NCBI GenBank assembly: GCA_028697885.1
Contig: JAQVER010000034.1
Location: 1-38,699 of the forward strand
DNA from: Desulfocapsaceae bacterium
GTDB taxonomy: Bacteria > Desulfobacterota > Desulfobulbia > Desulfobulbales > Desulfocapsaceae
Reading direction: 5' to 3'
DNA length: 38,699 nt
Each line of letters opens with the position of its first letter. Position 1 is the stretch's first letter. Position numbers and translations under genes: made by a program. The notes under the pieces are model-generated. The model had not been told where the DNA came from. It saw only the letters and a program-made list of their open reading frames with translations, and ran no database searches. This document shows, piece after piece, positions 1 to 8,218 of the stretch.

Positions 1-1
1 T

Positions 2-1441
2 GATTATCTGGCAAGCCCCAAACTGTTAAAGCATGTGCCTAAAGATGCCAAGCTTATTTATGCCGGGAAAAAGGGTGGAACCAAGCATACTCATACCCAG
101 GAAGAGATCAACCAGATGCTGGTTGATTGGTCCCTTGCCGGTAAGACTGTGGTTCGGCTCAAGGGCGGTGACCCTTTTATCTTCGGTCGAGGCGGTGAAG
201 AGCTGGAAGAGTTGGTCAAGGCTGGGGTTCCTTTTGAGGTTGTGCCCGGGGTGACCTCGGCTACGGCGGCAGCTACCTATGCCGGAATTCCCATCACCCA
301 TCGGGGTTATACTGCTTCTGTGTCTTTTATCACCGGCCATGAGGAGCCCGGTAAAGAGAACTCCAATATCGACTGGTCGAAGCTGGCCACGGGCGCCGGG
401 ACCCTGGTTATCTATATGGGGATCAAAAACCTGCCTATTATCGTTAATAATCTGATTCAGAACGGCCGCGATCCCAAGACCCCTGTGGCGGTTGTGCGCT
501 GGGCCTCCACGCCGGAACAGCATACGGTGGTAGCGACCCTGGAGACCATTGTGGGCCGTGTGGAGGAAGAGGGGATCAAGCCGCCGGCCCTGATTATTGT
601 GGGCGAGGTGGTGGCCCTGCGTGATACCCTCGACTGGTTTGAGAAGAGGCCTTTATTCGGGAAACGGATTGCCGTGACCAGGACGCGGGAACAGGCTTCG
701 GAGCTTGTGGCTGCCTTGGAGGGATATGGGGCTGACTGTCTTGAATATCCGACCATTCAGGTGGAGCCTTTGGAGTCGTATACTGTGCTCGATGAGGAGC
801 TGGAGCGTCTGAACGAGTATCACTGGATCCTTTTTTCATCCATCAATGCCGTGCAATACTTTTTTGATCGCTTGTACGCGAAAGGGCTCGATGCTCGAAG
901 CCTGAAAGGGCCGGATGTGGCGGCCGTGGGGAAGGCAACTGCCGACTTCTTGCTGCACTATGGTATTGTCGCTGATCTGATTCCTGCCGTCTATACTGCT
1001 GAGGGGCTGGCCGAGAGTCTTCTTGACTTTGGGGTTGAGGGACGAAATATCCTGATTCCGCGAGCGCTAAAGGCTCGTGAGTTTCTGCCCGAGACTCTGC
1101 GTGGGGCTGGCGCTCAGGTAACTGTGGCGCCTGTTTATCAGAATGTCCCGCCAAAAGGCTGTAAGGAGGAATTACGGGCTGAGCTGGAAGGCGGAAAACT
1201 GGATATGATTACCTTTACCAGTTCTTCCACCGTTACTCATTTCCTCACCATGCTTGATGCTGCCAGCCAGGAAGAGCTCAAAGGGCTGCTGCATGGGGTG
1301 AAGATTGCAGCCATCGGTCCTGTTACGGCCAAGACCATAACCGACAATGGTCTGACTGTTGATGTGCAACCGGAAACATTTACCATCCCGGATCTGGTCA
1401 ATACTATTGTCCAGTATTACGCGGAAAGTGAGCAGGAATAA
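2..1441 (+). CDS. cobA-hemD: Fused uroporphyrinogen-III C-methyltransferase / uroporphyrinogen-III synthase, 5' end missing
   Basis: The frame is open from the first bases of the window, so the gene starts upstream; the GTG at 35 is internal. The first half is a SUMT (CobA) domain that adds two methyl groups to uroporphyrinogen III from SAM on the way to sirohaem and cobalamin. It shows the LKGGDP motif, the FGRGGEE stretch and the VPGVTSATAAA segment. The second half, from about GKRIAVTRTREQ, is a HemD domain that closes and inverts ring D of hydroxymethylbilane. Such fusions are well known in anaerobes that need much sirohaem, for example for sulfite reductase. The fusion joins two consecutive steps, so one protein makes uroporphyrinogen III and diverts it to precorrin-2. 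The stop is TAA at 1439-1441. The next gene converges on it. Confidence 0.93.
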   Translation, partial: DYLASPKLLKHVPKDAKLIYAGKKGGTKHTHTQEEINQMLVDWSLAGKTVVRLKGGDPFIFGRGGEELEELVKAGVPFEVVPGVTSATAAATYAGIPITHRGYTASVSFITGHEEPGKENSNIDWSKLATGAGTLVIYMGIKNLPIIVNNLIQNGRDPKTPVAVVRWASTPEQHTVVATLETIVGRVEEEGIKPPALIIVGEVVALRDTLDWFEKRPLFGKRIAVTRTREQASELVAALEGYGADCLEYPTIQVEPLESYTVLDEELERLNEYHWILFSSINAVQYFFDRLYAKGLDARSLKGPDVAAVGKATADFLLHYGIVADLIPAVYTAEGLAESLLDFGVEGRNILIPRALKAREFLPETLRGAGAQVTVAPVYQNVPPKGCKEELRAELEGGKLDMITFTSSSTVTHFLTMLDAASQEELKGLLHGVKIAAIGPVTAKTITDNGLTVDVQPETFTIPDLVNTIVQYYAESEQE

Positions 1442-1489
1442 GAAAAAAATCCCTTTACCTGAAGAGGGAAAGTCTCCCCGGACGGTGTC

Positions 1490-2131
1490 TCAAGAGTCCT
1501 TTTGTTTCTTTCTTGTCCTATGGCTTGTGCTCTGAATCTGGGGGATGATGTCAAATTGCAGGACTCCTTGTTGGGTGTGGATGCCCACAATATTCATATT
1601 GATGTTGATTGTCTTGCCGCTGGTTTCAGCAATGAGCGGTTCCATCTGCTGCATCTTCACCGGAAACTCACGATTGTTCAGGAAGGCAAGGAGCAGGGCG
1701 TCAATGTCACCTTGGGCGGCGGTGGATGACGCCTGCAGATCGCTGATGACCGGTTTGACATAGAGCATCTGTCTGGTGGGATCAAAACGCAGGACTGCGT
1801 TGCACTGGAGGTCCAGTTGCAGGGAGCCGACCTTGAGTTTGATGACATGTCCGCCAATCTCAGTGTTGAGGTGCATGTCATTTCCTTGGAGGGCAATACG
1901 GCAGGCAATCCCTTGATTGTGTATCTGGAGATTACTGATTTTGACAATGGTGATGGCCCCGCTCAGAGTGCTCGATTCAGTGTCGACGGAAATCGGCAGG
2001 GATTTGTCCAGAGCCTGACTCAAGACACTGTCCGGGACGGTGAGGGTTATCATCTTTCTGGCTGAGGCAGAGAGGTGGCCTGGCAGCAGAAGGTTGAGCA
2101 GAAACAGGAAGCAGAAGGCAGAACGAATCAT
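1490..2131 (-). CDS. Secreted protein of unknown function, possibly DUF1439/YceB-like
   Basis: The protein has 213 residues. The start is ATG at 2131, preceded by AAGGAACC at good spacing; a longer frame to 2194 lacks a ribosome site. A signal peptide (residues 1 to about 23, hydrophobic core AFCFLFLLNLLLPG) ends near SASA, so export to the periplasm is likely. No lipobox cysteine is visible. The mature part is rich in beta strands with alternating hydrophobic residues and starts MITLTVPDSVLSQALDKSLP. That opening and the later FDPTRQMLYVKPVISDLQ resemble DUF1439 (YceB-like) proteins, which are thought to bind lipid or hydrophobic ligands; this is a weak match made from memory. The gene converges on cobA-hemD and may form a pair with the membrane protein upstream. 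Confidence 0.65.
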   Translation of the reverse strand: MIRSAFCFLFLLNLLLPGHLSASARKMITLTVPDSVLSQALDKSLPISVDTESSTLSGAITIVKISNLQIHNQGIACRIALQGNDMHLNTEIGGHVIKLKVGSLQLDLQCNAVLRFDPTRQMLYVKPVISDLQASSTAAQGDIDALLLAFLNNREFPVKMQQMEPLIAETSGKTININMNIVGIHTQQGVLQFDIIPQIQSTSHRTRKKQKDS

Positions 2132-2244
2132 GGTTGGTTCCTTGTTGATGAGGGGTCTTGGTGGTGTCCAAATTTCCTGGGCCGTTGTATGCAATAAACT
2201 GTCATCTGAATGGTGAAAGCACGAAATGCTCAGAGATAAAGAGA

Positions 2245-3135
2245 TTATTTCGTGCGGCTCCTAACTGTCAGGGACTGAAACCATAAGGCTGCGATCAGCA
2301 GGAGTCCAATGAATGTAGTCACTGTCCTATATTGGTTATGCTGGTGGAATCCTGTTACCTGGATAGTGTCGGGATCGATAAAATATCCTTGAACCGAGAT
2401 GAGGCCGCTGGTGTCAGGGAGTGGGCCGTGCAGGGTGAAGACCTCTCCGCTGAATGGTCTGACGCTCTTCGTTTCACTGAAAAATATGACGCGGTCAAGT
2501 TCTATGTTCTTACCTGCTCTGTCGTTCTGACCCATCAGGGTGCGACAGAAATGATTGTCTGCGGCCAGTGCTTGTTTGAAAAAAAGAAAAGGGCCGGCAC
2601 TGTAAAAGAGCAGGAGGCAGGCTATTATTGTTGTTTTTCCTGCCGTAGGGCGTGTGATTTCCAGATCTGTGGCTGCTATTTTGCGCCAGTTGAATGCCAG
2701 GAAGAGCAGGCCGGCCAGTGTCGCCACATAGTAGGAAATATGTTCCGGCCAGAACCAGTCAAAACGAAGCATGGACCAAGAAAACGGGACCAGGAGTTGG
2801 ACCCCGTTCGCCCATTTTATCTGGGTGGCGTCGAGAAGCAGATGAAGAAGGCAGTTCAGGCTGAGGAGTAGAAAGATGTGTAAAAATCTTCTGGTGCTCA
2901 AAGCAAGGGCTGCGGCCATGAAGAGGCAGAAAAAAAGACTGGCTTGATTCAGACTGTAGAGCAGCAGGGCATAGGGGTCAATGCCCGGAATAAATTTCAG
3001 TATCCGCTGCAAAATCCAGGGTATGTCCGGGATAATGCATCCCAGCAGCATCCATTGGGGGCTTGCCCCTTTGCCGAACATACTGTTTAGCGGCCCCTGA
3101 GTGCCGATATGGACGAGGGTGTTGGGCACGGTCAA
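2245..3135 (-). CDS. Polytopic membrane protein, YdjM/DUF457-like predicted metal-dependent hydrolase
   Basis: There are 296 codons from a TTG at 3135; GTG at 3129 is an alternative, and neither has a clear ribosome site. The frame closes with TAA just upstream, so the N-terminus cannot extend far. Several hydrophobic segments are visible (SLFFCLFMAAALALS, FLHIFLLLSLNCLLHLLL, ISYYVATLAGLLFLAF, TTIIACLLLFYSAGPFLFF and a C-terminal FIGLLLIAALWF). The motif LLHLLLDATQIKWANG followed by VPFSW matches the H-x3-D...PF pattern of YdjM/DUF457 inner-membrane proteins, which are predicted metal-dependent hydrolases of unknown substrate. A soluble stretch after the fifth helix (from about residue 190) faces one side and carries a Cys in HFCRTLMG. 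The assignment rests on that motif and the topology. Confidence 0.6.
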   Translation of the reverse strand: MTVPNTLVHIGTQGPLNSMFGKGASPQWMLLGCIIPDIPWILQRILKFIPGIDPYALLLYSLNQASLFFCLFMAAALALSTRRFLHIFLLLSLNCLLHLLLDATQIKWANGVQLLVPFSWSMLRFDWFWPEHISYYVATLAGLLFLAFNWRKIAATDLEITRPTAGKTTIIACLLLFYSAGPFLFFKQALAADNHFCRTLMGQNDRAGKNIELDRVIFFSETKSVRPFSGEVFTLHGPLPDTSGLISVQGYFIDPDTIQVTGFHQHNQYRTVTTFIGLLLIAALWFQSLTVRSRTK

Positions 3136-3184
3136 TGATAGTGGGTTGAATGTGTGTGGTTAGGGTGACTGCTTCTTCCCCTCT

Positions 3185-3212
3185 TTGTTGACGAATTCGT
3201 AAAGAGTAGAAT
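3185..3212 (+). promoter_or_regulatory. Possible sigma-70 promoter for the helicase gene
   Basis: TTGTTG at 3185-3190 and TAGAAT at 3207-3212 are 16 bases apart, in the spacer between two divergent genes. Just after it, AAAGAGTA (3201-3208) and TACTCTTT (3231-3238) form a perfect 8-base inverted repeat ending in a run of T. This could weaken or attenuate transcription. Both are eye-read patterns of low specificity. Confidence 0.3.
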
Positions 3213-3297
3213 GAATCATCTTGATTTTTTTACTCTTTTTTGAACCGAACGTCAATTCCGAGATTTGATCCCTCTCTTTTTTTCTTTATGGTTTTCT

Positions 3298-4647
3298 ATG
3301 CTTACCCTGACAGTGTCATCGAACTGCTTGCTTACCGGTATCTCACTTCCCCTTGAGAAGGCTATAAAAGAGCGGCTGACCATTGATAATCCCAAATATA
3401 CCTCAGCAAAACGCTATGGCCGTTGGGTGGGAAAGAAGTTGCAGCCATTTTTGAAGTATTATGAGCCGGTTCCCACTGGTCTACAGTTTCCCCGTGGATT
3501 TGCCAATCAGGCAATTCTGCTCTGTCGGGAATACATGGATGAATCACCGCAGATAGTCGAGCAACGGCGTTTGCTGGCGGAAGTAGATTTTTCCTTCAGC
3601 GGTTCCCTGCGTCCTTATCAGGAACTGGCCGTGAGTCAGGTCGCAAGCCGTTCCTTTGGTGTGCTTGAGGCCGGAACCGGCAGCGGAAAAACGGTTATGG
3701 CCCTCGCCGTTATTGCTGCCCGCAGGCAGCCAACCCTGATTATTGTTCATACCAAAGAGCTGTTGTACCAGTGGCAGCAGCGGACCCAGGAGTTTCTCGG
3801 CCAGAGTGTCGGTCTGATTGGCGATGCGCATCTGGAGATCCAGCCGGTCACCGTCGCTATTGTCAACAGCGCCCGTAAGAGGGTGGAGGAGTTGATGCCC
3901 TTGTTCGGCCATCTCGTTGTCGATGAGTGCCACCGGGTTCCGGCGGCCCTGTTCACCGATGTGGTCAGCCGTTTTGACTGTCATTATCTGTTGGGCCTTT
4001 CCGCTACCGCCTTCAGGAGTGATGAAGGAACCACCCGCTTGATCTCCATTTTCATGGGAGACCGGATTCATCAAGTCGATCAGGCCCAGTTGCAGGCCTC
4101 GGGCGCCATTGTTAAACCTGAACTGATCCGGCGGCCCACACTCTTTACCCATCATTATCGCGGTGATTATCAGTCGTTGATTAGCGCCCTTACCTCTCAT
4201 CAGGGTAGAAATCTGCAAATTGTCGAGGATATTATCAAGGCGGCAGGCAGTGCCGCCACCGGCGTCCTGCTTGTGGTCTCTGATCGGGTCAGTCACTGTG
4301 AGGTACTAGCAGGACAACTTGCCCAGCGAGGCCAGAGTGTCGCACTGCTCACCGGCCAGACCCCGCCTGAGCAGAGATCTCAGATTGTTACGAATGTCCA
4401 AAGTGGAGACCTGCGGATTCTGGTGGCTACTTTGCAGCTCATCGGTGAAGGTTTTGACTGCGCGGGGTTGAGTACACTTTTTTTGACCACACCCATTACC
4501 TTTGAAGGCCGACTGCTTCAGGTCCTGGGACGGATCATGCGGCCTGCTGCCGGAAAACAGGCCCAGGTCTATGATTATGTAGATGAATTAATGCCGGTGC
4601 TGCGTCGTTCTGCGGAGAGCAGAAGAAAGGTGTTGGCTGCTTTGTAG
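3298..4647 (+). CDS. SF2 DEAD/DEAH-type helicase (XPB/UvrB-like core)
   Basis: The protein has 449 residues from ATG at 3298. A TTG 33 bases upstream would add MIPLFFSLWFS, which looks like noise, whereas MLTLTVSSN matches the usual opening strand of this helicase family. Neither start has a good ribosome site. The N-terminal domain (1-100) contains the LTIDNPKY...KRYGRW segment typical of the group. Core motifs are present: Walker A AGTGSGKT at 125-132, DECH at 209-212, SAT at 235-237, and in the second RecA lobe ATLQLIGEGFDC and QVLGRIMRP with the arginine finger. It should unwind or translocate on nucleic acid using ATP; related genes are often annotated as DEAD/DEAH helicases of repair, but the substrate is unknown. 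It stands alone, followed by the structured leader of typA. Confidence 0.88.
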   Translation: MLTLTVSSNCLLTGISLPLEKAIKERLTIDNPKYTSAKRYGRWVGKKLQPFLKYYEPVPTGLQFPRGFANQAILLCREYMDESPQIVEQRRLLAEVDFSFSGSLRPYQELAVSQVASRSFGVLEAGTGSGKTVMALAVIAARRQPTLIIVHTKELLYQWQQRTQEFLGQSVGLIGDAHLEIQPVTVAIVNSARKRVEELMPLFGHLVVDECHRVPAALFTDVVSRFDCHYLLGLSATAFRSDEGTTRLISIFMGDRIHQVDQAQLQASGAIVKPELIRRPTLFTHHYRGDYQSLISALTSHQGRNLQIVEDIIKAAGSAATGVLLVVSDRVSHCEVLAGQLAQRGQSVALLTGQTPPEQRSQIVTNVQSGDLRILVATLQLIGEGFDCAGLSTLFLTTPITFEGRLLQVLGRIMRPAAGKQAQVYDYVDELMPVLRRSAESRRKVLAAL

Positions 4648-4676
4648 GTGGTTTTGTCGCTCTTTTAGCTATTTCC

Positions 4677-4705
4677 TTGCAATGTGAACGTTTCTCTGGT
4701 ATAAG
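4677..4705 (+). promoter_or_regulatory. Sigma-70-type promoter ahead of the typA leader
   Basis: TTGCAA (4677-4682), a 17-base spacer and TATAAG (4700-4705) make a good consensus promoter. It starts 30 bases after the helicase stop. The predicted start of transcription is near 4712, about 240 bases before the typA start codon. Confidence 0.6.
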
Positions 4706-4711
4706 AAAAAG

Positions 4712-4928
4712 TTTTTGCGAGTACTAGTACAGGTGCTGGGATGTTTGTTCAGTAGCAGTAAGTTGCATGCTTGTTGAAGCATTTGTTGACCTATCTATCT
4801 GTGGTTTCAGCAATAATTGAAACTGTTGCCAAGTGTGTTTGTGTTCTTGTGAATCCATCATTGTATTGCGTTTACATGAGTCATAATCGGTAAGCACTCG
4901 TCTTTTTACGGGTGCTTTTTTTATTTTG
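4712..4928 (+). ncRNA. Candidate structured small RNA or attenuated leader upstream of typA
   Basis: The stretch is bounded by a strong promoter and by an intrinsic terminator, and no convincing open frame lies inside. It contains a perfect hairpin ATGCTT-GTTG-AAGCAT (4767-4782), a second perfect stem GTTTCA/TGAAAC (4804-4809 with 4818-4823) and the palindrome GTACTAGTAC (4721-4730). The segment GGTGCT (4732-4737) copies part of the terminator's 3' arm and could pair with its 5' arm, which would act as an antiterminator. CGAGTAC (4718-4724) could also pair with GCACTCG in that arm, with one mismatch. It is therefore either a free RNA of about 210 bases or a switchable leader of typA. It does not look like 6S RNA or another family recognised here. 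Confidence 0.45.
4892..4928 (+). terminator. Intrinsic terminator between the candidate RNA and typA
   Basis: The arms AAGCACTCGT (4892-4901) and ACGGGTGCTT (4908-4917) pair along ten positions with one G-T wobble. The loop is a T-rich hexamer and a T-rich tail follows. The structure lies only 25 bases before the typA start codon and just ahead of its ribosome site (around 4941-4950), so read-through would be needed to express typA from the promoter at 4677. Confidence 0.75.
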
Positions 4929-4952
4929 ATCCAAGGGGTCAGGGAAGAGGAA

Positions 4953-6755
4953 ATGAAACAGGAAAAAATTCGTAACGTGGCCATTATTGCCCATGTTGAT
5001 CATGGCAAGACCACACTGGTTGATCAGCTTTTCAAATATTCCGGGATGTTCCGTGATAATCAGGATGTGGCTGAACGGCTCATGGATTCCGGGGATCTGG
5101 AGCGTGAACGAGGTATTACCATTACAGCCAAGAATGGCTCGTATCAGTACGAAGACTTTTCCATCAATATCATTGACACCCCGGGCCATGCCGATTTCGG
5201 TGGCCAGGTGGAGCGGGTACTCCGTATGGCAGATGGAGCGTTGCTGCTGGTTGATGCCCAGGAAGGACCCATGCCTCAGACCTATTTTGTCCTCAAAAAG
5301 GCCCTGGAGAATAAACTCCCGGTTATTGTGGTGATTAACAAGATCGATAAACCGGCGGCACGCTGTCCCTGGGTTCTCGATCAGGTCTTTGACCTTTTTG
5401 TCAAACTCGATGCCCCGGATGATGTCCTTGACTTCCCCGTTGTTTATGCCTCGGCTAAGGATGGGTATGCTATGGCAGATCCTGATGATCCGATAGAAGG
5501 CGGCATGGGGATGCAGATCATCTCCAAGATGATCACCGAGCACATCCCGGCCCCCACCGGCTCGCCAGATGCTCCCTTGCAGCTGCAGATAAGCACCATT
5601 GATTATTCCCAGTATCTTGGACGTTTGGGTATTGGTAAGGTGATTAATGGTACTATCTCCATTAATCAGCCCTTGGCAGTGGCTCGTCGTGATGGCTCTA
5701 TCAAGCCGGTGCGGATCTCCAAGATCTATCGCTTTGAATCGGATGGTAAGGTACCCATCGATAGCGCTGGTGTCGGTGAAATTATAGCCGTTGCCGGTAT
5801 GGATGATGTGACCGTGGGGGTGACTTTTACTGATCTGGACAAGCCGATGCCTCTGCCTCTGGTGGCCATTGATCCGCCCACCATCTCCATGAATTTTATC
5901 CCCAATGATTCACCATTTGCCGGTAAAGAGGGGAAATTTGTGACCTCCAGACATATTGAAGAGCGTCTGGCCCGAGAGGTCCTGTCCGATGTAGCGCTCC
6001 ATTATGAGCCCCTGACTGATGCGGTCGGCTATCGGGTATCCGGTCGTGGTGAGCTCCATCTCTCCATCCTTATTGAGAAGATGCGCCGTGAAGACTATGA
6101 GCTTCAGGTGACCCGGCCACAGGTGATCATGAAAGAGGAAAATGGTAAGATTATGGAACCTTTCGAGTCGCTTACTATTGACGTGGACGAAAAGTATCAG
6201 GGGGCGGTTATTGAAAAGCTGGGGAGACTGAAGGGGCAGATGGAGGAAATGAACACCGGTCATGGCGGGATGATGCGAATGGTCTTCAAGATCCCGACCC
6301 GTGGTCTGCTGGGCTATCGTTCCGAATTCATGACCGATACCAAAGGCCTGGGGATGATGAGTTATGTCTTTGCTGAATATGGTCCTTATGCCGGTGAGAT
6401 AAAAAACAGGCTTAATGGGGTATTGCTGGTAAAAGAACCATGCACAGCGGTTGCTTACGCCCTGTTCAATCTCCAGGAGCGGGGCACACTCTTTATTCAT
6501 CCTGGTGCGCCCCTGTACCCGGGACAAATCATAGGCGAAAGTTCTCGTGCCGGAGATATGGTGGTTAATCCGGGCAAGGGCAAGAAGCTGACCAATATGC
6601 GGGCTTCCGGATCGGACGAGGCGGTAATCCTGACTCCTCCTCGGGCTCTGACTTTGGAAGATTGTATCGCCTATATCAATGATGATGAGCTGGTTGAGGT
6701 GACGCCGAAGTCCATCCGGCTGCGGAAAAAAAGCGACGTACGGATCAGGGGGTAA
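4953..6755 (+). CDS. typA: Translational GTPase TypA/BipA
   Basis: The protein has 600 residues, the usual family length. ATG at 4953 is chosen because it follows AGGGAAGAGG and gives the family start [20 protein letters not shown]; a TTG nine codons upstream is unlikely. G-domain motifs are all present: G1 [11 protein letters not shown]2 in RERGITI, G3 DTPGHADF, G4 NKID, with EF-G-like domains behind them and the BipA-specific C-terminus ending in RLRKK...RIRG. TypA binds the ribosome and helps 50S assembly and growth at low temperature or under stress. The gene sits behind an intrinsic terminator, so its expression may be set by read-through of the leader. A tiny membrane ORF starts 9 bases after its stop and is probably co-transcribed. 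Confidence 0.96.
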   Translation: MKQEKIRNVAIIAHVDHGKTTLVDQLFKYSGMFRDNQDVAERLMDSGDLERERGITITAKNGSYQYEDFSINIIDTPGHADFGGQVERVLRMADGALLLVDAQEGPMPQTYFVLKKALENKLPVIVVINKIDKPAARCPWVLDQVFDLFVKLDAPDDVLDFPVVYASAKDGYAMADPDDPIEGGMGMQIISKMITEHIPAPTGSPDAPLQLQISTIDYSQYLGRLGIGKVINGTISINQPLAVARRDGSIKPVRISKIYRFESDGKVPIDSAGVGEIIAVAGMDDVTVGVTFTDLDKPMPLPLVAIDPPTISMNFIPNDSPFAGKEGKFVTSRHIEERLAREVLSDVALHYEPLTDAVGYRVSGRGELHLSILIEKMRREDYELQVTRPQVIMKEENGKIMEPFESLTIDVDEKYQGAVIEKLGRLKGQMEEMNTGHGGMMRMVFKIPTRGLLGYRSEFMTDTKGLGMMSYVFAEYGPYAGEIKNRLNGVLLVKEPCTAVAYALFNLQERGTLFIHPGAPLYPGQIIGESSRAGDMVVNPGKGKKLTNMRASGSDEAVILTPPRALTLEDCIAYINDDELVEVTPKSIRLRKKSDVRIRG

Positions 6756-6764
6756 TACCAGGGG

Positions 6765-6926
6765 ATGAAGGATCTGCTTATTTTAATCGCTTCCGGAGTG
6801 GTTGGGGTGGCAACCTTCGGGCTCATTGCCAGGAAATATGGCAGTGATTGTATCCCCTGACTGATGCTCTATGGCTCCATAGGTATGGGGCTTGTTGTCT
6901 TCTGGATCCTGCGGACTATTTTTTGA
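6765..6926 (+). CDS. Tiny two-helix membrane protein with an in-frame TGA (candidate selenoprotein, CxxU)
   Basis: ATG at 6765 opens a frame of 31 codons to TGA at 6858-6860. The same frame then stays open for 21 more codons to TGA at 6924. The first part is a hydrophobic helix ([19 protein letters not shown]) and a short polar loop ending GSDCIP. The part after the TGA is another complete helix ([19 protein letters not shown]). Read as selenocysteine, the TGA gives C-I-P-U, a CxxU redox motif. A hairpin follows at 6869-6882 (stem CTATG/CATAG, loop GCTC starting with G), about 13 bases after the TGA; that is slightly closer than usual for bacterial SECIS elements as remembered. Alternatives are a 31-residue protein ending normally, or a nonsense mutation. 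An AGGGG lies right before the ATG and an AGGGGG about 12 bases away. The end overlaps the convergent Nudix gene. Confidence 0.45.
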
Positions 6927-7347
6927 TTCTTTTGGCCGCGAAATAATCCGCCAGGATTCGGGCATGATCAAAGACCAGTTCAGGGAGATTTTTTTCTGAA
7001 AATAATTCGGCCTCTGCCGCGTCGTCGCCTGCTTGTGGCTGGTGTTGGGCCTGACCGATAAAAACGGTTGAGGCCGTGTGCTGCCGCGGATCACGGCCGG
7101 GATCGGAATAGGTGTGGAACTGAGTCAGGTTCTGCACGGTAAGGCCTGTTTCTTCAATTGCTTCACGAAGTGCCGCAGTTTCATAAGACTCACCATAATC
7201 GACAAACCCGCCCGGCAATGCCCAGCCGTAAGGCGGGTTTTGTCGTTTTATGAGTACTATCTCTTCCTCAACCTCAATAATAATATCAACGGTGGGAACC
7301 GGATTACGAAAAATGGGGATCTCGGTGTGGCAGTGAGGACAGTTCAT
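6916..7347 (-). CDS. Nudix hydrolase, probably ADP-ribose pyrophosphatase type
   Basis: The protein has 143 residues. The Nudix box is complete: [24 protein letters not shown] in sense, that is G-x5-E-x7-REAIEETG, at about residues 46-68, so it should cleave a nucleoside diphosphate linked to another group with Mg2+. The start [11 protein letters not shown] carries a single CPHC pair, a remnant or half of the zinc ribbon often found at the N-terminus of this family. The LPGG and the [10 protein letters not shown] strand before it are typical of small house-cleaning Nudix enzymes that act on ADP-ribose or sugar nucleotides. Its 3' end overlaps the tail of the small ORF after typA by 11 bases on the opposite strand. 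No strong ribosome site is seen. Confidence 0.88.
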   Translation of the reverse strand: MNCPHCHTEIPIFRNPVPTVDIIIEVEEEIVLIKRQNPPYGWALPGGFVDYGESYETAALREAIEETGLTVQNLTQFHTYSDPGRDPRQHTASTVFIGQAQHQPQAGDDAAEAELFSEKNLPELVFDHARILADYFAAKRIKK

Positions 7348-7382
7348 GAGTGCCTAGGCTGTATGGTTTTAATAAATTTCTT

Positions 7383-7458
7383 TCTCGCGCAGAGGCTCAG
7401 AGTCGTAGAGAAAAACCAAAAAAAGTTTTTCACAGCATCTCTGCACTTCTGCGCGAAG
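7383..7458. repeat. Imperfect inverted repeat, REP/MITE-like, built on a CGCGCAGA core
   Basis: The arms at 7383-7402 (TCTCGCGCAGAGGCTCAGAG) and 7439-7458 (CTCTGCACTTCTGCGCGAAG) pair at 15 of 20 positions around a 36-base A/T-rich centre. They lie in the spacer between two minus-strand genes. Similar CGCGCAGAGG...CAGAG spacers are common dispersed repeats in environmental bacterial genomes; this is from memory. No transposase is linked. It could also fold in the transcript that joins the HAD and Nudix genes. Confidence 0.5.
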
Positions 7459-7501
7459 TCAGTCTTTTGTTTCAAAAAATGCTGGGTCGGTATAACCGCG
7501 A

Positions 7502-8080
7502 TTAGGTGCCAAGGGCCAGCATGGAGTGGATCTCCTGCCAGCTCCCCACGCTCTGCAGGTCATGCTTCCCCTGGTTCCATGGTTGGGAAAAAACAAAAGG
7601 GGTGATGGCCGCATCTGCAAGTTGCAGACAGGTCTCGGCCCGGTCGTCGATAAAATAACGAAGTTTGTGCTTGTGGATATAGCGTGCCTTGTCATCGTGA
7701 TGGCCCATGGCCACCAGACGAATATTGGTGCAGACCGAGGCGGGGAAAAAATGTTGCAGCCAATCTTCCACCGGCTGTTGCAGTGAGCGGGCGGTGATGA
7801 TCGTTACCGGTGCGGATAAGGTCATTTCCGAGATGACCTCCACTGCTCCTTCCATGGGTTGCAGACCCGTTGCCAGAGAATCGCGGAGGATGTTTTCAAA
7901 TATCTCCTCCACAACCGGGACGGGGATATTCAGACAATCTTCCACCTGGAAGGTGGTGATCTCTTCCAGGGTAAAAGAGCAGAAGGCATGCTCGTTGCAG
8001 GCCAGACGGATAAAGGCTTCAGCGGTATCGGCAATAACTCCGTCCAGGTCAAAACCAATCTCTCTGCTTTGGATCTTCAT
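7502..8080 (-). CDS. HAD-superfamily phosphatase, 5'-nucleotidase-like
   Basis: The protein has 192 residues. Motif I is FDLDGVIADT at residues 10-19 (nucleophile Asp11 and acid/base Asp13), motif II is the TIITAR segment near residue 95, and motif IV is the FIDDRAE segment near residue 145. The helical cap between motif I and motif II is of the small C1 type seen in deoxyribonucleotidase-like (NT5C) proteins, which fits YFIDDRAETCLQL. It should be a cytosolic phosphatase on a small phosphorylated compound, with the true substrate unknown. It lies between panE and the Nudix gene on the same strand, two genes that also handle nucleotide or cofactor intermediates, so a metabolite repair role is possible but only inferred. 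Confidence 0.8.
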   Translation of the reverse strand: MKIQSREIGFDLDGVIADTAEAFIRLACNEHAFCSFTLEEITTFQVEDCLNIPVPVVEEIFENILRDSLATGLQPMEGAVEVISEMTLSAPVTIITARSLQQPVEDWLQHFFPASVCTNIRLVAMGHHDDKARYIHKHKLRYFIDDRAETCLQLADAAITPFVFSQPWNQGKHDLQSVGSWQEIHSMLALGT

Positions 8081-8218
8081 CTTGCTTCTATCCTCACCTT
8101 GTTTCCGCTATCACTTAAAAAATAATTACAACATTGAAAGATTGTGGCTGGCATAAGGAGTCGGTCGCTTCTCATCCCTTCATGGCTGTCGTGTCGAACA
8201 AGGCCAAGGCTGAAATGG

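Noticed and set aside
2332-2871. A 179-codon plus-strand frame opposite the YdjM-like gene
   Set aside because: The minus strand carries membrane helices and the family motif; the plus frame has a mixed, Cys-rich composition without a fold or ribosome site.
3544-4296. A 250-codon minus-strand frame inside the helicase gene
   Set aside because: It lies opposite the Walker A and DECH motifs and has low-complexity, non-family protein sequence.
4712-4928. 6S RNA as the identity of the structured RNA before typA
   Set aside because: The folds seen are separate short hairpins and not one long helix with a central bubble that mimics an open promoter.
4881-5543. A 220-codon minus-strand frame over the typA start, and a second over 5910-6527
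   Set aside because: Both are opposite conserved GTPase or EF-G-like sequence and have no independent support.
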